64,000 nt of DNA. Origin: Mesocentrotus franciscanus (Eukaryota; Echinodermata; Echinoidea; Camarodonta; Strongylocentrotidae). Shown here piece by piece: positions 59,024-64,000 of this stretch. Position numbers and translations under genes: made by a program. The stretch lies in the NCBI GenBank assembly GCA_037976565.1, contig CP137667.1, positions 2,938,299 to 3,002,298 on the forward strand. The letters run 5' to 3'. The notes below the pieces were generated by a model. That model saw nothing but the letters and a program-made list of their open reading frames with translations, did no database searches and was not told the origin of the DNA. How positions within the stretch are numbered: position 1 is the first letter of the stretch; each line of letters opens with the position of its first letter.

Positions 59024-59149
59024 GTAAGTATTTCTATGTAGTTCATGGTCATGAGTTCATTATAACTCAGCTTTGAAAACTGGTCAAATGTACAAGCAAG
59101 TGCTGGACCGACTATTTCATAATCATCTTTTTATTTTGTTTATATATAT

Positions 59150-60490
59150 TGGATCACTCGACAAAAAGGAACGGACGCCGCTTTGTATTGGATAACTGTT
59201 TTATTCAATCTGCAATCAAAAAGAAAATGCAGATAGAAAATCCGGTGTTAACATTCAGATATTCAGTCTTCAGAAGAATACTTATTTGTAGTTATACACA
59301 AGATATTTCATTGAATGCTTCACTGTATTTCTTGCCAAAAATCCAACCAATAAAGTAACTGTATGATGTTCAAAGCACAAGCATGTGCACATACATGTAT
59401 CACCTTAATCCAATAACTGGTCACAGACACCTGTCAAGTGACTTTCACAACTGACCTAATTAATTATGCGCAGAAGCAAATTTGACTTCTATTGCATTCA
59501 ATTTCTACCTTGCTAAATAACTGTTGCTGTTTTTCAACTCAGCCAAAATGAGAATTTACCAAACTTGTAAATCTCCATTCTTTTGATACAACTAAAGAAA
59601 TTACCAAATTATTCTTCAGAAATTCGCATACAATTTATGCGCACTCATTAAGTGTTTTCTTTTATGAACTTATGTCTTATATAAATAGCATTCTTTAATT
59701 TGCCAAGAATAAACCTTTTAATTCATACACTTGCATAAATTGCCTTTTATACGTAAATGTTTACTTTCTCCAAATAAACCTATTTCTTTGTTCAATATGC
59801 ATGCAGTATTTATACAAACTAAATATTAGGTCCTCAAGACACTTCATTATGTAAATGACCCTAACAGCAGTGACCTACTTTTAGCAAGCCAGATCTCATG
59901 GATGGTCAAACCTAGTCAAATTAATTCTTACTCTTAAAACCAATCTTTGTTTCTTTGATTTTTAAGTAAATAAGCTATAAACAAATATCTCACTTCATTT
60001 ACTCCAAATATCTGCGCAATACTTTGTGTCTCTGCGTTAAATTACAATTTCCAAAGAATTTAGGCTTTTTCTAATTCAACGACACCTTACATTGGACTGA
60101 AAAACGTAAAGTCTTAACAGCGCGCACAATACTCTACTTGAAGCTGTATGCTTATTTGATTACGCACATACCAAATTAACTTGACACGTTGACACAAAAT
60201 CTTGCACAGCTTATATCTCAACATTGACTTAATCTATACATTTTCATCCTTCATTAAACAAATATCAAGTATTTCATAGTTTACACTTACTCTATGGGCG
60301 GCGTTAAACTCAACGTAAAGGGATAATTTTGGGGACATTCCGTCCCACCGGAAAACTCGTACACTGATTTTCTCTGGAACGTTATGTGTCTGCAAAAAAC
60401 TCATGTTACGGTGTATTCAAGATACAAATAACACTTTAAAGAAAAGATCTTAATAAATGATTAAAGAAACTGCTGTTTCAATGAAACACA
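59150..60490 (-). repeat. 3' LTR of the BEL/Pao element
   Basis: Begins directly after the purine tract with TGTGTTTCATTGAAAC. AATAAA on the minus strand occurs in the last 100 bases (near 59199). The end is estimated. Confidence 0.55.
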
Positions 60491-60550
60491 CTCCCCGCCC
60501 AGATGAGGGCAATTATGGTCCTTATCTTATAACCTACATGTATATCACAC

Positions 60551-62143
60551 TCAAATTTCATATCCCTCAGATGGATAAATGACCACTATTTTAGTTATTG
60601 GTCTGGTAAGTTTAGTGTTTACAGTTTTCACTTTCACATTCCTAATTTTCCCATCTGACCCAGGGTAGACATGAACAATTCTGCCTTTTGTCCACTTGCC
60701 CCTGACCGCGTTATGGTCGGCTACCATGACCACGTCATCAACTCGTACATTTCGTTTCTCTGTGTTCCATTTACGTCGCGGGACTAACAATGGGAATACA
60801 TCTCTATTCCATATCTTCCAAAATTCATTCACAATCCGTTGGACAAATTCTACTCTATGATTAGGATTCTTAGTTTCTTTGAATGGACCCTGAGGTATCT
60901 TAGAAGAAGACCTTCCCAACAACATGTCATTGGGACACAAGTATGCACCATCGTCTGGGTCATTCGGTGATCTACCGATTGGTCGTTGATTGACCAAGTT
61001 TGCGACTTCCTGTAGACATGTGTGGAGTTCAAACGGTGTGAGCACTTGGTTTCCTATCGCTTTTTTCAACGCGATTTTACAACGTTTTACAAGCGACTCT
61101 GCGGTGCCGTTCTGATGAGGCGCTTGAGGCGTTATGAATCTCCATTCTGTTCCATGTTCGGCGCAGAAATCCTTCAACTGCTGATCGTTCCAACCTTTCA
61201 CCATTTCTCGAAGTTCTCTTTCTGCGCCCACAAACTGTGTACCGTTGTCACTAAACATGCGGGCTGGTTGTCCTCTAATCGCGAAAAATCTGCGAAACAC
61301 TTGTAGGAACTCTGAAGTCGAGCAATCGACGGCCAACTCTAAATGCACAGCTCGTGTATTGAGGCATGTAAATATTACCCCATAATGCTTTGCAGTTTTG
61401 TTCCTGCTAATTTTTACATGAATTGGGCCAAAATAATCACATGAACAATAATGAAATGGTGGGGTAAATGGGGCCACTCTCTCTGGAGGCAAATCTGCCA
61501 TCTTCTGACTTTCGATCTTGTGCTCAATAGATCGACACTTTACACACCTGTATTTGATTGTCTTAGCTAACCTATGCACCCCTATGATCCAATATCTCCT
61601 TCTGACTTTAGCTGCTGTCGAGGCTACTCCATCATGACCCTTCTCATGGAAATGACGCGTGATAAGAAAGGAGATTGGATGATTACGCGGTAGGAGAATG
61701 GGGTGCTTATCTTCATATGACATTGAGCCTTTGTCGACTCGCCCTCCAACGCGAATTATTTCATTCTCGATGAAAGGACTCAGTGATTTCAGATCCGCGG
61801 ATTTCAATCTCTCGCGTAGCGATTTCTGAGCGTGTTGAATCCAGTATGTCTCGGCATCATCAAGCTCACTTGGCGTTAGCGATGCGTCGGTTGCTGTAGC
61901 TTCATCCTGCTTCTTCTGAACTCTGGATTTCAACCTGCTAACAAATCTAAGTATGTAGGCCGTCACGCGTACAAGTCTCCTCCAGCTTGAGAATCTTGAA
62001 CAATCTATTACCTCTGCTTTGGCTACGTGGAGGACTCTCTTGATGCTGCGTTTTCTTCGTCGATCGCGTCTGGATCCGGTTGAACTCTTTCGACAGGCCA
62101 TTGTTCCTCTGGTAAGCTTAGGAATTCTGGCCCACTCTTCCAT
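60551..62143 (-). pseudogene. BEL/Pao integrase and C-terminal domain
   Basis: An open frame of 530 codons. Mid-protein there is a zinc-binding H-H-C-C module (HFHEKGHDG, then CVKCRSIEH). The integrase core follows with DYFGPIHVK, FSDNGTQFVGA and HQNGTAESL (the D, D and E of the catalytic triad). A C-terminal segment with KWTKGRIVHVYPGSDGKIR is typical of the DUF5641 domain of BEL/Pao. Its first 35-40 codons overlap the RNase-H frame. The real frame enters from 62023-62379, so a frameshift lies near 62030-62060. Confidence 0.85.
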
Positions 62144-62533
62144 CTACCTTCAAGCTCATTGACGGTTATACCCCTTGAAATGTCATGTGCTGGATTCAAA
62201 GGGCCAGGCACGTGCCTCCACTGTTGTGGATCTGAGTTAGTTTGAATCTCCCCTATTCTGGCTGAAACAAACGGCTTGAAGGTCCTGGCTTGACTTCTGA
62301 TCCATGATAATGCGATCATGCTGTCGACAAAGTATATTGTCTTTTCCAATTCCAACTTCAGCTCTCTTGATTGTCGCACTGAGTCTGGTGGCCATTACTG
62401 ATGCTTGTAGCTCTAATCTTGGTATCGTGAGTCTTTTCAAGGGAGGTACTCTCGACTTAGCTGTGACGAATTTGGTTTGAAACTGTCCGTTGGTGAGTTG
62501 CCATTTCAAATAAGCACATGCTCCATATGCACT
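62023..62533 (-). pseudogene. BEL/Pao RNase H region, frameshifted
   Basis: Two overlapping frames. 62533-62380 continues from the RT after a stop codon (KWQLTNGQF, PRLELQASVMATRLS). 62379-62023 carries the remainder (TIYFVDSMIALSWIRSQ, RHVPGPLNPAHDISRG). The frame changes near 62370. Conserved PRLEL and the W-R-x-V-P-x-x-x-N-x-A-D/H motifs identify the region. Confidence 0.75.
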
Positions 62534-64000
62534 TTATGACGCATCTGAGAAAATACACAACGTCGGTTTCTGCTCTACTGTTGGTGGTGTTAGACACCTA
62601 TCTAGTACAACGTTATTCAAGTTGTTCATTTCTTTAAACAGTGCTAGCCATCTTGATACTTCTTCAGGTGGTAACTCTGCATCCCAGCCTAGTCCTAACT
62701 CCCACAGTCTTTGCATGCCGATCTTGGCGTTGACGAGGAAGGCGGCTGCAAATCCAAGAGGATCGAAAATCCGAGCGATACGACCCAGAATTTTCCTTTT
62801 CGTAAGTGATGGTTCAGACTCAGCCGGCTTTACCTTGTATGATAAGGTATCAGTCTCTTTATTCCATCCAACCCCTAAGACTTTCTCTTCATCTGTAGAT
62901 TCTAGCAGATTAGATTCTTTCTGTTCACCTGAGTCATTATCTGTCAATCGTTCATTCGATGACCACCCTTTGACGCGGAAGCCTCCATTCGCCAATACGG
63001 TGTCTAGCTCTTCCGTTAGCTTAACAGCTTGCTCCTTGGAAGACACTGAAAAGCATATGTCGTCCATATACGTATCCTCTCGAATGATTCGAGCTGCTTC
63101 CGGGTGGTTCTCTGCCCCTTCTTCGGCCGTTCGTCTAAGGGCGATCTGTGCCATGGCAGGCGATGACTTATCGCCGAAGGTCAAGACGGTCTTGACATAC
63201 ACATCTGGCTTCTTGTCGGTCTGTAGGTTTCTCCACAGATACCTGTGAACTTGCTGATCACTTTCTGGGGTCATTACTCTATGATACATCTTTGATATAT
63301 CTCCTATCACACCTGTGGCTTCTTCTCTAAACCGCAAAAGCACCCCGAGCATATTGTTCAGTAAATCTGGACCCTTTAACCAGTAATCATTCAGTGTGTG
63401 ACCCTGGAAACTTGCTGACGAATTGAAAACAATCCTTACTGGGGTACTCTTTTTCTCTGGGCGGATTACTGCATGCTGATATACATAGTGAATTGGTCCC
63501 TTGTATGAAGATGCTTTTTCCTCTGACAACTTGCGTGAGAAGCCCATTTCTACCATCTCATTCATCTGCTTATCATACACCTTTGCGTATTCACTATTCT
63601 TGGCTAGCCTTCTCTCTGTAGACTCAAGAACTTTCTCTGCCTGGATGTAGTTATTAGGCAGTAGATGAGGATCTTTCCTCCACGGGTATGGAACCATCCA
63701 CTGTTTCCCTCTCTTCTCACATGACTTGTAGATGACGTCGTACTCATCTTTCTCTATTTTGCTCATGCCAGCCGGTTTACAATCACAGTTATTCTGAACA
63801 CCCATGCTTTCGATGTTCCAGAAGTCTGATAGGTCCACTGGTGATGCTAGCTGAACATGGAGGACCCTACTAGTAGCGGATGGGGATTGAGTAGGTCCAA
63901 ATACTACCCAACCTATTGGCGACTTTCTTGCAATCAACTTCCCTGCTTCTCGTGTATGACCTGTGTGAAGGGTGGGATGGTCTATGCCGATCAACAGGTC
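62534..64000 (-). pseudogene. BEL/Pao protease end and reverse transcriptase
   Basis: The open frame runs in from beyond the window. It starts in the protease (LLIGIDHPTLH) and continues into an RT whose active site is TYMDDICFSV (YMDD). Flanking RT motifs are RIVFNSSASFQG and GVIGDISKMYHRV. It ends at an in-frame TAA at 62536-62534, in the middle of the SDAS segment that opens the RNase H domain. Sequence on both sides of that stop reads in the same frame, so it is a nonsense change. Confidence 0.85.

Larger units (their letters stand above)
59150..64000 (-). mobile_element. BEL/Pao LTR retrotransposon, 3' part
   Basis: Reading the minus strand: a protease remnant and reverse transcriptase, RNase H region, integrase, a DUF5641-type C-terminal domain, then a purine tract (60500-60491, GGGCGGGGAG) and an LTR starting TGTGTTTC at 60490. 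The LTR's far end is not sharply defined (about 59150), so no target duplication is claimed. The 5' LTR and gag lie beyond 64000. The coding region has one in-frame stop and two frameshifts, so this copy is not intact. Confidence 0.85.

Noticed and set aside
61022..61306. Plus-strand ORF of 94 codons, and 62622-63248 of 208 codons
   Set aside because: Antisense shadows of the BEL/Pao integrase and reverse transcriptase.

Overview
This is an animal genomic window: AT-rich, with many phase-consistent GT-AG introns, no operons and dense short interspersed repeats. The gene content (an adhesion GPCR carrying a C-type lectin and a mucin stalk, a CCP/C-type-lectin gene, a BEL/Pao retrotransposon, many MITEs) suggests a marine invertebrate deuterostome, probably an echinoderm. 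The species cannot be fixed from the sequence alone.

The scaffold is three contigs joined by two N runs of exactly 500 bases (23933-24432 and 40150-40649). I call them contig A (1-23932), B (24433-40149) and C (40650-64000). The last 7.1 kb of A (16816-23932) reappears, nearly identical and inverted, as the last 7.1 kb of B (33026-40149). In each contig the shared block stops exactly at a gap edge. The first 12 bases of B are the reverse complement of the first 12 bases of C. Together these show that B is placed backwards: reversing it makes a simple dovetail with A and a short overlap with C.

With B reversed, one large gene appears on the minus strand. It starts at a signal-peptide exon in C (42851-42785) and runs through a C-type lectin domain split between C and B. 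It continues with a Ser/Thr repeat exon and a 2.4 kb mucin-like exon in B. An HRM (hormone-receptor-like) domain, a GAIN domain and a GPS cleavage motif follow. It ends with seven transmembrane segments and a basic cytoplasmic tail in A, stopping at 8258. I could place 27 exons with matching intron phases, 6933 nt in total, encoding about 2310 residues. As deposited, this gene is broken into three pieces pointing in different directions, with its HRM/GAIN part present twice.

Contig A also holds the 3' half of a GPN1-type GTPase gene (plus strand, 1-5056). It is convergent with the receptor; the two 3' ends are separated by a long TTGA/TGAT repeat. Contig C, beyond the receptor start, holds about 11 kb of non-genic sequence built from repeated units (about 45.6-53.3 kb). 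After this comes a plus-strand gene with two CCP (sushi) modules and a C-type lectin domain (55593-59023). The 3' LTR and the pol region of a damaged BEL/Pao element on the minus strand (about 59.15-64.0 kb) end the window.

Several mobile-element families are readable with their ends: a piggyBac-like element with TTAA duplication and an empty paralogous site, a second TTAA-inserted family, a hAT-like element with an 8-bp duplication, and three or four other TIR families in the receptor introns.
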